This document shows positions 7,020 to 14,472 of a stretch of 16,369 nt of DNA, one piece after another. The DNA is taken from assembly GCA_021795795.1 (NCBI GenBank), contig JAJYPA010000138.1, forward strand, positions 1-16,369, given 5' to 3'. Below the pieces are notes generated by a model. The model made no database searches. It was not told the DNA's origin and saw only the letters and a list, made by a program, of their open reading frames with translations. The translations under genes and the position numbers were made by a program. Positions within the stretch are counted from its first letter, which is position 1, and each line of letters opens with the position of its first letter. The DNA comes from Pseudomonadota bacterium (GTDB lineage Bacteria; Pseudomonadota; Gammaproteobacteria; Halothiobacillales; Halothiobacillaceae).

Positions 7020-7043
7020 TTACGTATATGTAAGTATATGCAA
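7020..7043 (+). promoter_or_regulatory. Tandem 10-bp repeats and near-palindrome at methyltransferase start
   Basis: GTATATGTAA (7024-7033) and GTATATGCAA (7034-7043) are tandem copies differing at one base, a one-helical-turn spacing. TTACGTATATGTAA (7020-7033) is a near-palindrome (12 of 14 symmetric) overlapping the first. They end 2 bp before the ATG at 7046, where a ribosome-binding site would lie, and none is obvious there. This fits an operator controlling a weakly translated or leaderless methyltransferase mRNA, possibly bound by its own HTH domain. Confidence 0.38.
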
Positions 7044-7045
7044 CA

Positions 7046-8482
7046 ATGCACCTCATGGAAAATGAACAGTCAATAATTGACCGGCTATCTACAGCCGAAG
7101 TCGCTCGTATGGCAGGTGTGCATAAAGATACGTTGCTGCGTTGGCTCAAGGCTGGACATGTATCTGAGCCGGGACGTGATAGACATGGGTGGCGGTATTT
7201 CACCGCATCCGAGGCAAATGCGATAGTAGGATTTGCCCAAGCCGCCGACGAGACAGAGGTTGCCGAACAGCCAAAATTAATCGTTACCGAAACGCGTGCG
7301 CCATACTTGGGCAACTTGGCTGCCATCAATTGGGATTTTAACGGTGCAAAGACAAGCTACCTTACACATGGGTTGCATCCATATCCTGCAAAGTTCATCC
7401 CACAGATTCCTAACGCTCTTATTCAGGAGTTGTCTGGGGTTGGTGACGTAGTCGGTGACATTTTCTGCGGTAGCGGTACGACACTCGTCGAAGCACTTAC
7501 CTTAAAGCGTCATGCCGTTGGTATCGACGCGAATCCGCTTGCTTGCATGATTTCTAAGGCCAAGACGGGTGCAATATCTGAAACGGATACGTCAGGTTTG
7601 CTTACCCTTGCACAACGTGCAAAAGCTTTGAGTGACACGTTGTCGTCGCGTGAAGAGAACGATCTTTTTCCCAATGAAAAGTTCTATTCTAAGCAATGGC
7701 GGCCTCAATTTGAAAAGCTCAACTTCTGGTTTGACCCCCACATTATTGAAGAACTCGCGGAATCGCTTTCATGGTGCCGTGATTTACCAAGCAAGTCTGC
7801 TCAGACTCTTGCGCTCACTGCCTTCTCCGCGATCGTGGTCACGGTATCAAAGCAAGACTCTGATACTCGATACGTTAGACGTGAAAAAAACATCCCCCCG
7901 GGTGAGACACTCCGACGTTTTGCAAGATCGATTGAGCAGGTCACACGAGCTGCTGTTGAGTATTCGGAGCTAGTTGAGCCTAGATTTGACTGTCAAGTTG
8001 TAGAGGGTAACTTACTGGAACTGCCAGACATTCCCCACCTAGATCTGATGGTCTGCTCCCCGCCATATCCCAACGCATACAGCTATCACCTATATCACAT
8101 GACGCGAATGATTTGGCTTGGAATGGATCAGCCCCTATTTAAAAAGCAAGAAATTGGAAGTCACCGAAAATACAGCAGCAATGGGAAAAACGGAGCTACT
8201 GCAGAAACATTCAAAACAGAGTTCACCGCGATTCTCGGATGGCTCTCTAGCCGCCTCAAGCATGATGGCTACGCTTGCTTTGTGGTGGGCGACTCGACTC
8301 TGAAAGGTCAGAGAATCAACAACGCTGATCTAATAAGCGAAGCGGGAAATGCTGCTGGCTTTCGTGAGGTAATGCGAATTGACAGGACGATGCAATCATC
8401 CAAAAAATCATTTAATCCCGCGATTGGCAAAATCAAAACCGAAAATATTTTGATACTTCAGAACACTCAAGGCACTTTGTGA
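7046..8482 (+). CDS. DNA N4-cytosine methyltransferase with N-terminal MerR-like HTH
   Basis: A 478-aa protein. Residues 13-62 (LSTAEVARMAGVHKDTLLRW...YFTASEANAI) are a MerR/excisionase-type HTH. Residues about 100-472 are an AdoMet-dependent DNA methyltransferase: a motif X-like THGLHPYPAKF at 107-117, motif I DIFCGSGTT at 138-146 and catalytic motif IV CSPPYP at 337-342. SPPY is typical of N4-cytosine (sometimes adenine) amino-methyltransferases, and the roughly 190-residue gap between I and IV would hold the target recognition region. DTRYVRREKNIPPG at 273-286 is another block seen in this family. The ATG at 7046 lacks a good ribosome-binding site; an in-frame ATG at 7055 is an alternative. 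The stop overlaps the next gene (GTGA). It should modify one strand of the restriction site, and the HTH may autoregulate the operon. Confidence 0.9.
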   Translation: MHLMENEQSIIDRLSTAEVARMAGVHKDTLLRWLKAGHVSEPGRDRHGWRYFTASEANAIVGFAQAADETEVAEQPKLIVTETRAPYLGNLAAINWDFNGAKTSYLTHGLHPYPAKFIPQIPNALIQELSGVGDVVGDIFCGSGTTLVEALTLKRHAVGIDANPLACMISKAKTGAISETDTSGLLTLAQRAKALSDTLSSREENDLFPNEKFYSKQWRPQFEKLNFWFDPHIIEELAESLSWCRDLPSKSAQTLALTAFSAIVVTVSKQDSDTRYVRREKNIPPGETLRRFARSIEQVTRAAVEYSELVEPRFDCQVVEGNLLELPDIPHLDLMVCSPPYPNAYSYHLYHMTRMIWLGMDQPLFKKQEIGSHRKYSSNGKNGATAETFKTEFTAILGWLSSRLKHDGYACFVVGDSTLKGQRINNADLISEAGNAAGFREVMRIDRTMQSSKKSFNPAIGKIKTENILILQNTQGTL

Positions 8483-10080
8483 GCACATTACGCATACGAA
8501 TTAAGCCTTATATACAGCCATTTGAACGCATACTGGCCTTGCGTGAGTTACATGCATTGTCTGCAGATGTACCTCGCCCATTTAATCAGCCGGAAGACTG
8601 CGCTACAGAATTCGAAGTCAACTCGTCACTCTCTGCCGCGCAACTCGCTCAACGTTTAGCGTATTGGGAAACTGTCGATCAGGCAGACTCTTCAACAATA
8701 ACCACTCAGTCGCTTCGCGAATCAACAACAAACCTTGTTCGGAACGGCGTTGCGATTGATACGCTGCGTCACCAGCTTCCCTTTTCTGGTGAAGTGCCAT
8801 TACCGAATCGACGTTGTCTTCGCTACGGTACCCATGGCGTGCATGAATACCGCGGGAAGTTCTTCCCTCAATTGGTTCGTTCACTGATTAATATATCTGG
8901 CACGCAACCAGGGTCTATTGTTGCAGACCCAATGAGCGGAAGCGGAACTACTGTCGTCGAATCGATTTTGGCAAACTGCGTTGGGCGTGGCCTCGACATG
9001 AATCCTCTTTCAGTGTTCATGGGCAACGCCAAGGCGAAATTGCTGTCGGCCAACGCGGATAGCATTGCCTACAGCTATGAGACAATCAGGAAGCAGATAA
9101 TGGCTGTCGAGAGCCGAAAAACGAAGCGTCTCGAATATTTTGATACCCTTCCAGATACGGACAAGACTTATCTCTCATCTTGGTTTTCTCCGGATGTGCT
9201 GTCTGGACTTGATGATATTAGTATGGCAATTCGACGCGTCGGTGATGAATGTGCTCGGGACCTAATGCAAGTTTCTCTAAGCAACATCATTCGTAGCGTT
9301 TCGTGGCAGAAGGACGACGATTTGCGCGTTCGTAAAGACATTCGATTAGATGTTGATATTGACCCAAAACGTGAGTTCTTGGAGGAGTTGGGGCGCTCTG
9401 TTCGCGCGGTTCTAGCCTTCCTTTTTCAGAACGGTCCTGTCGCACGGCCGAATTTCGAAATCATCGAAGGTGATGCACGCGCGTGTGCAAAAGCTTGGGG
9501 ATGTAATTCGGTAGATGTCGTCATCACATCGCCGCCATACGCAACCGCTCTCCCATACTTAGATACTGATCGTTTGAGTCTCTGCTATCTCGGGTTACTA
9601 CCGCGACCGGAGCACCGTCGTCGCGATCAACAAATGATTGGAAATCGGGAGGTGTCAGAGGGCTTGCGGCGTGGATATCTTGATCGATTCGAATCTTCCG
9701 GCGAATTACTCCCTACCTCAGTCAGAGACCTTATAAGGCGAATTGACTCATTGAATGCGGGAGGCAGTGTCGGCTTCCGACGTCGTAATCTACCGGCGCT
9801 TCTCTCAAAATATTTCTTCGACATGACCGAAGTATTGCAGGGTATATACCATACTCTCAAGCCAGGTCGATTTGCGTTTGTCGTTGTTGGAAACAACCAC
9901 ACAATTGCAGGAGGTCATCGTGTCGATATTGAGACTGCTGGTTTGCTGCAAGACGTCGCTCGATTGATTGGATTCAATGTGGCAGAGTCTTTATCAATGG
10001 ACATGCTCGTTTCTCGGGATATTTTTAAGAAGAACGCAATGTCGTCCGAGGAAATTCTGTCAATCTGTAAGCCTGTTTAG
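8479..10080 (+). CDS. Second DNA N4-cytosine methyltransferase
   Basis: A 533-aa AdoMet-dependent DNA methyltransferase starting with GTG inside the previous stop (GTGA overlap), so probably translationally coupled. Residues 1-105 are a variable N-terminal region without a recognised HTH. The motif X-like GTHGVHEYRGKFFPQ lies at 117-131, motif I ADPMSGSGTT at 149-158 and motif IV TSPPYA at 350-355, again the amino-methyltransferase signature favouring m4C. Architecture parallels the upstream enzyme, but the sequences are distant, so they probably recognise different strands or bases of one asymmetric site. The 3' end overlaps the endonuclease stop by 4 bp on the opposite strand. Alternative: an adenine methyltransferase, since SPPY does not fully exclude this. 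Confidence 0.9.
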   Translation: MSTLRIRIKPYIQPFERILALRELHALSADVPRPFNQPEDCATEFEVNSSLSAAQLAQRLAYWETVDQADSSTITTQSLRESTTNLVRNGVAIDTLRHQLPFSGEVPLPNRRCLRYGTHGVHEYRGKFFPQLVRSLINISGTQPGSIVADPMSGSGTTVVESILANCVGRGLDMNPLSVFMGNAKAKLLSANADSIAYSYETIRKQIMAVESRKTKRLEYFDTLPDTDKTYLSSWFSPDVLSGLDDISMAIRRVGDECARDLMQVSLSNIIRSVSWQKDDDLRVRKDIRLDVDIDPKREFLEELGRSVRAVLAFLFQNGPVARPNFEIIEGDARACAKAWGCNSVDVVITSPPYATALPYLDTDRLSLCYLGLLPRPEHRRRDQQMIGNREVSEGLRRGYLDRFESSGELLPTSVRDLIRRIDSLNAGGSVGFRRRNLPALLSKYFFDMTEVLQGIYHTLKPGRFAFVVVGNNHTIAGGHRVDIETAGLLQDVARLIGFNVAESLSMDMLVSRDIFKKNAMSSEEILSICKPV

Positions 10081-11330
10081 ATGTAGCCCCATTTTCTAGT
10101 CGAGTTACGAACGGCATTCACACACTGGGCAAGGTATTGGCCGTGACGTGCTGAGCCTTGGGGAATGATTTCGACGTAATACGTAAATCCAGACTGGCCA
10201 TCGCTGCGTTCCATGTAAAGAATATCCCCGATGTTGCCGGCGCTGCGCAGTTGCTCGCTTCGCAATCTGAAATCATGTTTGGCAGGCCATGTCATCATAT
10301 TCACATCGACGAGGTCCGTGCCAATTCGCATCTTTACCCCAAAACGGTCCATCTTGCCTTTATTCGCGGGATCGACAGTGAACAGGTTTGGCCAACCCCA
10401 AAAGTCTGCATCCGCGTCACGAGCTGCTAATGGAATGAAAATCTCCGGCGATCGTCTTGATGTTCCTTTGGTGGTTTGACCAACGCCAACATCCGTTTTT
10501 TGCAATGTCATCAAGAACACCTGATTGTTGCCAGGCTGAGCGGCTGCCGGTGGCAATAACTCCACAACGACATCTTCCTCTTCATCGGCCAAGCCGGCAC
10601 TGACATCAATCTCTGGTAGCTCATCTTCTATCCCGATACCATCCTCAGTGTCAGGCAATGCGCCTTTGACCTTGGGTAGAGGAAATAGGCGTTTAAGACG
10701 CGGGCGCAATTCTTTCTGACTCGTCGCGTCGCTCTTAACTTGCAGTGAAGACCGAGGCGGTCGCGAGAGCGCGAGAACACCACTTTCGACCAGCTCATCT
10801 ATTGTCTCCAGACTGGTGACCAAAGTCATGCCTGCTCGTTGTTCTGCAAACCAACTATCAATCGCGGCGGCGATTTGTGAAAGATGTTGGGGCGGATCGC
10901 CATCACGGGTATCTAACGCGATGCCCGCTTCAACGTGAAGTGCCAAGCCGGATGCGGTAAGGTTAGCTGATCCAACAAACGCGGCTTGAGAACCGTCAGG
11001 ACGTTTTATGTGGTATGTCTTAGGGTGGAAAAACGCACCACCGAAGCTAACTATGCCCAATTGCGCGTGATCACGCGGAATGCCTAAGGCGTCAACAAGG
11101 CCAATCACATCTTTTTTTAACGTGCTGGCATCGTTCGAGCCAATCAAGACATTAGTGGGGTTATCGTTCTGCTTGCATTGGTCCAACGCTGGAATAAGCA
11201 ACCCGATGCCGTCAAGTGAGAAAAACCCCGTTTGAAAGCGAAGCTCTGATACGCCCTCGTTGAGAATCCCTTCAAACCAGCTCGCGAGAGCATGGGATGG
11301 GTTCCGGCTCCCCGAATCAAGATATTTCAA
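10077..11330 (-). CDS. PLD-superfamily restriction endonuclease with probable B3-like domain
   Basis: A 417-aa protein. Residues 1-165 form a phospholipase D-type nuclease domain with one HKD-like set: FFHPKTYHI (H102, K104), then DGSQAAFVGSANLTASG with N123, and E134 shortly after. The metal-independent PLD nucleases BfiI and NgoFVII carry one such motif per chain and act as dimers. An acidic Glu/Asp-rich linker covers about 225-260. Residues about 285-405 (SRRSPEIFIPLAARDADADF...GDILYMERS) resemble the B3-like DNA-recognition domain of those enzymes. The start is TTG at 11330 with GGGAGAGG 4 nt upstream; a rare start may limit this toxic product. It converges with the methyltransferases, whose pair it complements. 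Cleavage of unmethylated DNA is family knowledge; the recognition site is not readable from sequence. Confidence 0.82.
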   Translation of the reverse strand: MKYLDSGSRNPSHALASWFEGILNEGVSELRFQTGFFSLDGIGLLIPALDQCKQNDNPTNVLIGSNDASTLKKDVIGLVDALGIPRDHAQLGIVSFGGAFFHPKTYHIKRPDGSQAAFVGSANLTASGLALHVEAGIALDTRDGDPPQHLSQIAAAIDSWFAEQRAGMTLVTSLETIDELVESGVLALSRPPRSSLQVKSDATSQKELRPRLKRLFPLPKVKGALPDTEDGIGIEDELPEIDVSAGLADEEEDVVVELLPPAAAQPGNNQVFLMTLQKTDVGVGQTTKGTSRRSPEIFIPLAARDADADFWGWPNLFTVDPANKGKMDRFGVKMRIGTDLVDVNMMTWPAKHDFRLRSEQLRSAGNIGDILYMERSDGQSGFTYYVEIIPQGSARHGQYLAQCVNAVRNSTRKWGYI

Positions 11331-11584
11331 ACTACCTCTCCCGGACTGGTTTTATTAGAAACTTAAAACGTTCCCCGTCGACGCTAAAATCCCGCAAGTA
11401 ACTCTGGGACTTACAAACGCTATTTAGGATTGTACGTTGCTGCTAAAAATGGCACAACGTCGCCACCCGGCTCATAGCTGCCTGCTCCAGGTACCACCAC
11501 TGAAACTCCTCTGCAATCAGTGTCCTGCGCAAGTTCCTCGCAGGAGGCAAATTGCACAAAACAACAGGAACTGGGGAGAAATAG
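11331..11584. other. Junction between restriction endonuclease and phage tail operon, no gene seen
   Basis: This 254-bp stretch is AT-rich near the endonuclease promoter side and becomes GC-richer toward the tail gene. It must contain the endonuclease promoter. It also lies just downstream of the tail operon, so a terminator would be expected, but I see only weak stems such as CCTCGCAGG. A minus-strand frame open to 11443 has no credible start or family. It marks a likely boundary between cargo and phage DNA. Confidence 0.4.
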
Positions 11585-14044
11585 TCAAACTGCCGTCTTG
11601 ACAGCGCTGATGCTGAACGCCACATTCGCCAGCGTGGCATCGGGCGTTGCAGGTGCCGTGAGGGTCAGCACATCCCCCACAACGAAATTTGTCTGACTCG
11701 CCGCTGTCAGCGTCACGGCGCCATTTGGTGCGATAGCGATGGTCCCGAAGGCTGTCCCGTTTTTGGCAAGGGTGAAGGTGGCAGTGCTGGTGGCCGCTGT
11801 GCCCTCCGACGCCACGGTGCCGGCAAGCCATGCCGGAATGTAGAAGCTACCGGTCGCAATGTATCGCAGCACCGACTGACTTGCGGATAGGATTCCAGCA
11901 GCAGATGCCTGGATCGTGAAGGGCACCTGGCTACCCAGCCCTGTCACCGTATAGGGGAAAGCCGTACAGGTGGAAATATCCTCCAGCCCTGACCCATACA
12001 GATTGAAACTCTGGAATTTGAAATACACCACCTGCCCGATGAGGCTCGTGTTGGTGGGCAGCGTGAATTTGAATACATTGGCGTTTGCAAGCAAAGCAAA
12101 CTGGGTGCCTGACCCATGAGCAGCCGGTGCGCTTCCATATAGACCGCGATACAGGCCGGTGAGGTTGTAGTTGTTGGCGGTGGTGAGCGCCTCATTCTGG
12201 TAGGCCAGCAGTTCCCCATCCACGTAGCAGAGGGACAACCCTTGCGCTGCGCCGCCGATGGGCACGGGCTGCAACACCCCGTTAGATTCTGTGAGATCCA
12301 CCGCCAGGATGTCGGTGTTGTCAGGATTGGCTCCGCTGTAGGCTGCCAACGGTGCTGTGAGCGCTCCCTGGGCGCCCTGGCCGCTGAGGGTGCCGATTTT
12401 TGCGTAACTGGTGCCATCGGTGGAAGCCCAGACAGCGCATCCACCCCAAGTGGCGGCGGGACCCGATGCCACCATCCAGATCTGGGGGCCCGCGGCGCCA
12501 CAGAGTATCGCCGGTGGCTCAAAAATCACCGGCGCATTGATAGTCCCCGGCGCAATCAGGGAATTCGGTATGTAACCAGAACTGGCCTGCTGCGGGTAGG
12601 CCACGGACCAGCCCACGCCGGGCAGGTACTCTTCGGCCACGACTCTCAAAGTCCCATCGGTTTGCTCTTCGATGGATTGCACCCGTACCAGTTTCCCATC
12701 GAGCCCCATGTTGGCGCTGGTGAGGGAGACGATATCCATGGGTTCGATCAGCACCTGGGCCCAACTCACTGAAAACTCATACTGGTTCCTGATATAGAGT
12801 TGCCGATTCTTGATGAGTTCCAGACACATGGTGGCCATGGAGGCATTGGCAATGAAATGCGCTGTGATGGGGGGAGCCAGACGCACCCCCGAGGGCAGTA
12901 GTTGTCCCAGGGTATCGATGCTGGCCTGATCCTTGGTCTCGATGGTGTTGGCGTTGTAGTCGTAGGCTCGATCCTTGATCTCGATCTTCCAGTCATTGAA
13001 AGCATCCAGGGGGTCGGAGCGGCTGATCTTGAGGTAGTCTCCGTGTCCGGTATCCACGAAGTCGTCATCGGTGAGGAAGACCTTGATCTGGGTGTTGGCA
13101 CTGTAGTTCACGCCATATCCCGAAAAACTCATATCGCCATAGGGGATGAACCTGAGCACGCCATCGGCCCAGAAGGCCGCGGTATTGGTGGCCTGCAGCC
13201 ATTCCTTGAGGGAATCGATGGCCGGGCGGCGCTGGTTCATGAAGAGGCTGAATCCGATGCCCAGTGCTCCCACATATTTCTGGTAACTGTTCTGGGCCAG
13301 CACGAGGCTGTTCAGATCGATCTTTGATTTCGGGAATCCGGCTCCGTACAGGGGGTTGGTCAGAAAGTCGTAGATGACCTGTGCTGGATCGGCATCCGGG
13401 GTGCTGGCCGTGCAGGTGCTGTTGAGGTTGCCGAAACACTCGAGCCACATCACGGGGAGATCGGGTGATGAACCCAGATCGAGATTGGCGATGGCCATGT
13501 AGGCCGTACCAGGATAATTCATCGCCTGATCAGGGTGGACGGAGGTGAGATAGGGCCAGGGCGCTTGACCGGGATTGCCTTCCAGCAGGGCTGCCCCCAG
13601 ATTGGCGAGATTGGTCACTCCCTTGTTGAGCCAGACGGTGCCTGATCCTGCACTGGATGGGGTGGTCCCATAAATCGTGGCAACCCCATAGGCTGTTTGC
13701 AGATCAGTGAAGAGTGCGCTGTTCACTCCGCTGGACTGAATCCCGTAGTTCGTAAAAATCAGGTTGGCCACGGCAGGTGTTACCACGCCTTCGCCCAGGC
13801 CCACGATCACGGAGGCGGAGTAGGTACTCTGACCGTTGCCTTTGCCGCCCCCTTTGCCGCCGCCTTTGCCACCCACGGGGTGCTTGGCGAAGTCTCCGTA
13901 CCAGAGCAGGTTGCCGCTGACTTTCTGGGCGCCATAGAGGATGGGAATGGGCAGTCCCGTAGCGGAAGTCTGGACATCGAGTTGGGTGTAATTGGGCTGA
14001 GTGGTATTGCTGGCTGCTGGATGTCCCAATAGTCCGCCCATCAT
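11585..14044 (-). CDS. Phage tail hub/tip protein (GTA-like, putative phage tail protein)
   Basis: An 819-aa structural protein of siphovirus-like tail tips. The N-terminus IPILYGAQKVSGNLLWYGDF (about 33-52) is the family hallmark. A Gly/Lys tract follows at 58-71. DPAQVIYDFLTNPLYGAG (about 218-235) and FWADGVLRFIPYGD (about 297-310) belong to the conserved tail-protein core. LTGLYRGLYGSAPAAHGSGT (about 627-646) is the LRGxxGT-H-G motif typical of gene-transfer-agent megatron-like proteins. The last 100 residues form a beta-rich domain (ATFTLAKNGTAFGTIAIAPN) often seen at the tip and may contact the host surface. The start overlaps the NlpC/P60 stop by 4 bp. Its length is moderate: GTA megatron proteins are usually around 1300 aa and often carry a TIM-barrel glycoside hydrolase-like domain, and I see none here. 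Confidence 0.88.
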   Translation of the reverse strand: MMGGLLGHPAASNTTQPNYTQLDVQTSATGLPIPILYGAQKVSGNLLWYGDFAKHPVGGKGGGKGGGKGNGQSTYSASVIVGLGEGVVTPAVANLIFTNYGIQSSGVNSALFTDLQTAYGVATIYGTTPSSAGSGTVWLNKGVTNLANLGAALLEGNPGQAPWPYLTSVHPDQAMNYPGTAYMAIANLDLGSSPDLPVMWLECFGNLNSTCTASTPDADPAQVIYDFLTNPLYGAGFPKSKIDLNSLVLAQNSYQKYVGALGIGFSLFMNQRRPAIDSLKEWLQATNTAAFWADGVLRFIPYGDMSFSGYGVNYSANTQIKVFLTDDDFVDTGHGDYLKISRSDPLDAFNDWKIEIKDRAYDYNANTIETKDQASIDTLGQLLPSGVRLAPPITAHFIANASMATMCLELIKNRQLYIRNQYEFSVSWAQVLIEPMDIVSLTSANMGLDGKLVRVQSIEEQTDGTLRVVAEEYLPGVGWSVAYPQQASSGYIPNSLIAPGTINAPVIFEPPAILCGAAGPQIWMVASGPAATWGGCAVWASTDGTSYAKIGTLSGQGAQGALTAPLAAYSGANPDNTDILAVDLTESNGVLQPVPIGGAAQGLSLCYVDGELLAYQNEALTTANNYNLTGLYRGLYGSAPAAHGSGTQFALLANANVFKFTLPTNTSLIGQVVYFKFQSFNLYGSGLEDISTCTAFPYTVTGLGSQVPFTIQASAAGILSASQSVLRYIATGSFYIPAWLAGTVASEGTAATSTATFTLAKNGTAFGTIAIAPNGAVTLTAASQTNFVVGDVLTLTAPATPDATLANVAFSISAVKTAV
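13836..13873 (-). repeat. 12-bp in-frame tandem repeat encoding a Gly/Lys tract
   Basis: Copies of CCTTTGCCGCCN repeat in phase (plus strand), coding GGKG-type units in the tail hub protein. It is a low-complexity linker prone to slippage, so copy number may vary among relatives. It lies just after the N-terminal family motif. Confidence 0.7.
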
Positions 14045-14472
14045 TTACTCCCTGGGGTGAAGGAACGAAAGGGCCGATCCTTGAGGGGGGAGAGGCTCCA
14101 ATCCCCCCACACCACGGCATGTTCCTGGGCGTGGGCGTGGATGACGGTGTTGCCTTTGATCACGATGGCGGAATGGCTGAAGGTGCGGCCATAGCGAAAG
14201 AGCAGGAAATCTCCCGGTTCCGGGGGCGTAAAAATCTCCCGTGCGTAGGGAAGGATGGTTTGCAGGTAGCGCTCATCGCTGCGATGCAGGTGCCAGTCGG
14301 GGGGATAGGGGCGGGGATCGATGAAGGGAATGACGCCGGCGGTACTGTAGACACGCGCGAGGAACATGGCGCAATCCACGCCATGGCCTTTGACATCGGC
14401 GCAGTGGTGATAGGGGGTGCCGACCCAACTTTGGGCTTCGAGCACGGTGGCTTGTCGTTGATCAGGGGTCAT
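14041..14472 (-). CDS. NlpC/P60-family phage cell-wall peptidase
   Basis: A 143-aa cysteine peptidase of the type encoded next to GTA-like tail hubs (phage_NlpC_fam). The catalytic cysteine is C34 in KGHGVDCAMFL, preceded by SWVGTPYHHCAD. The histidine is H100 in FSHSAIVI, and a third polar residue is H112 or H114. PGDFLLFRYGR (86-96) is the conserved GD segment. No signal peptide is present, as expected for a virion-associated enzyme. It overlaps DUF2163 and the tail hub by 4 bp each, so it is translated with them. It probably opens peptidoglycan locally during DNA injection or helps tail-tip assembly. Confidence 0.92.
   Translation of the reverse strand: MTPDQRQATVLEAQSWVGTPYHHCADVKGHGVDCAMFLARVYSTAGVIPFIDPRPYPPDWHLHRSDERYLQTILPYAREIFTPPEPGDFLLFRYGRTFSHSAIVIKGNTVIHAHAQEHAVVWGDWSLSPLKDRPFRSFTPGSK

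Noticed and set aside
11443..11640. Possible 65-codon minus-strand gene after the tail hub
   Set aside because: Its only start lies inside the tail gene in another frame with no ribosome-binding site, and the product has no recognisable feature.
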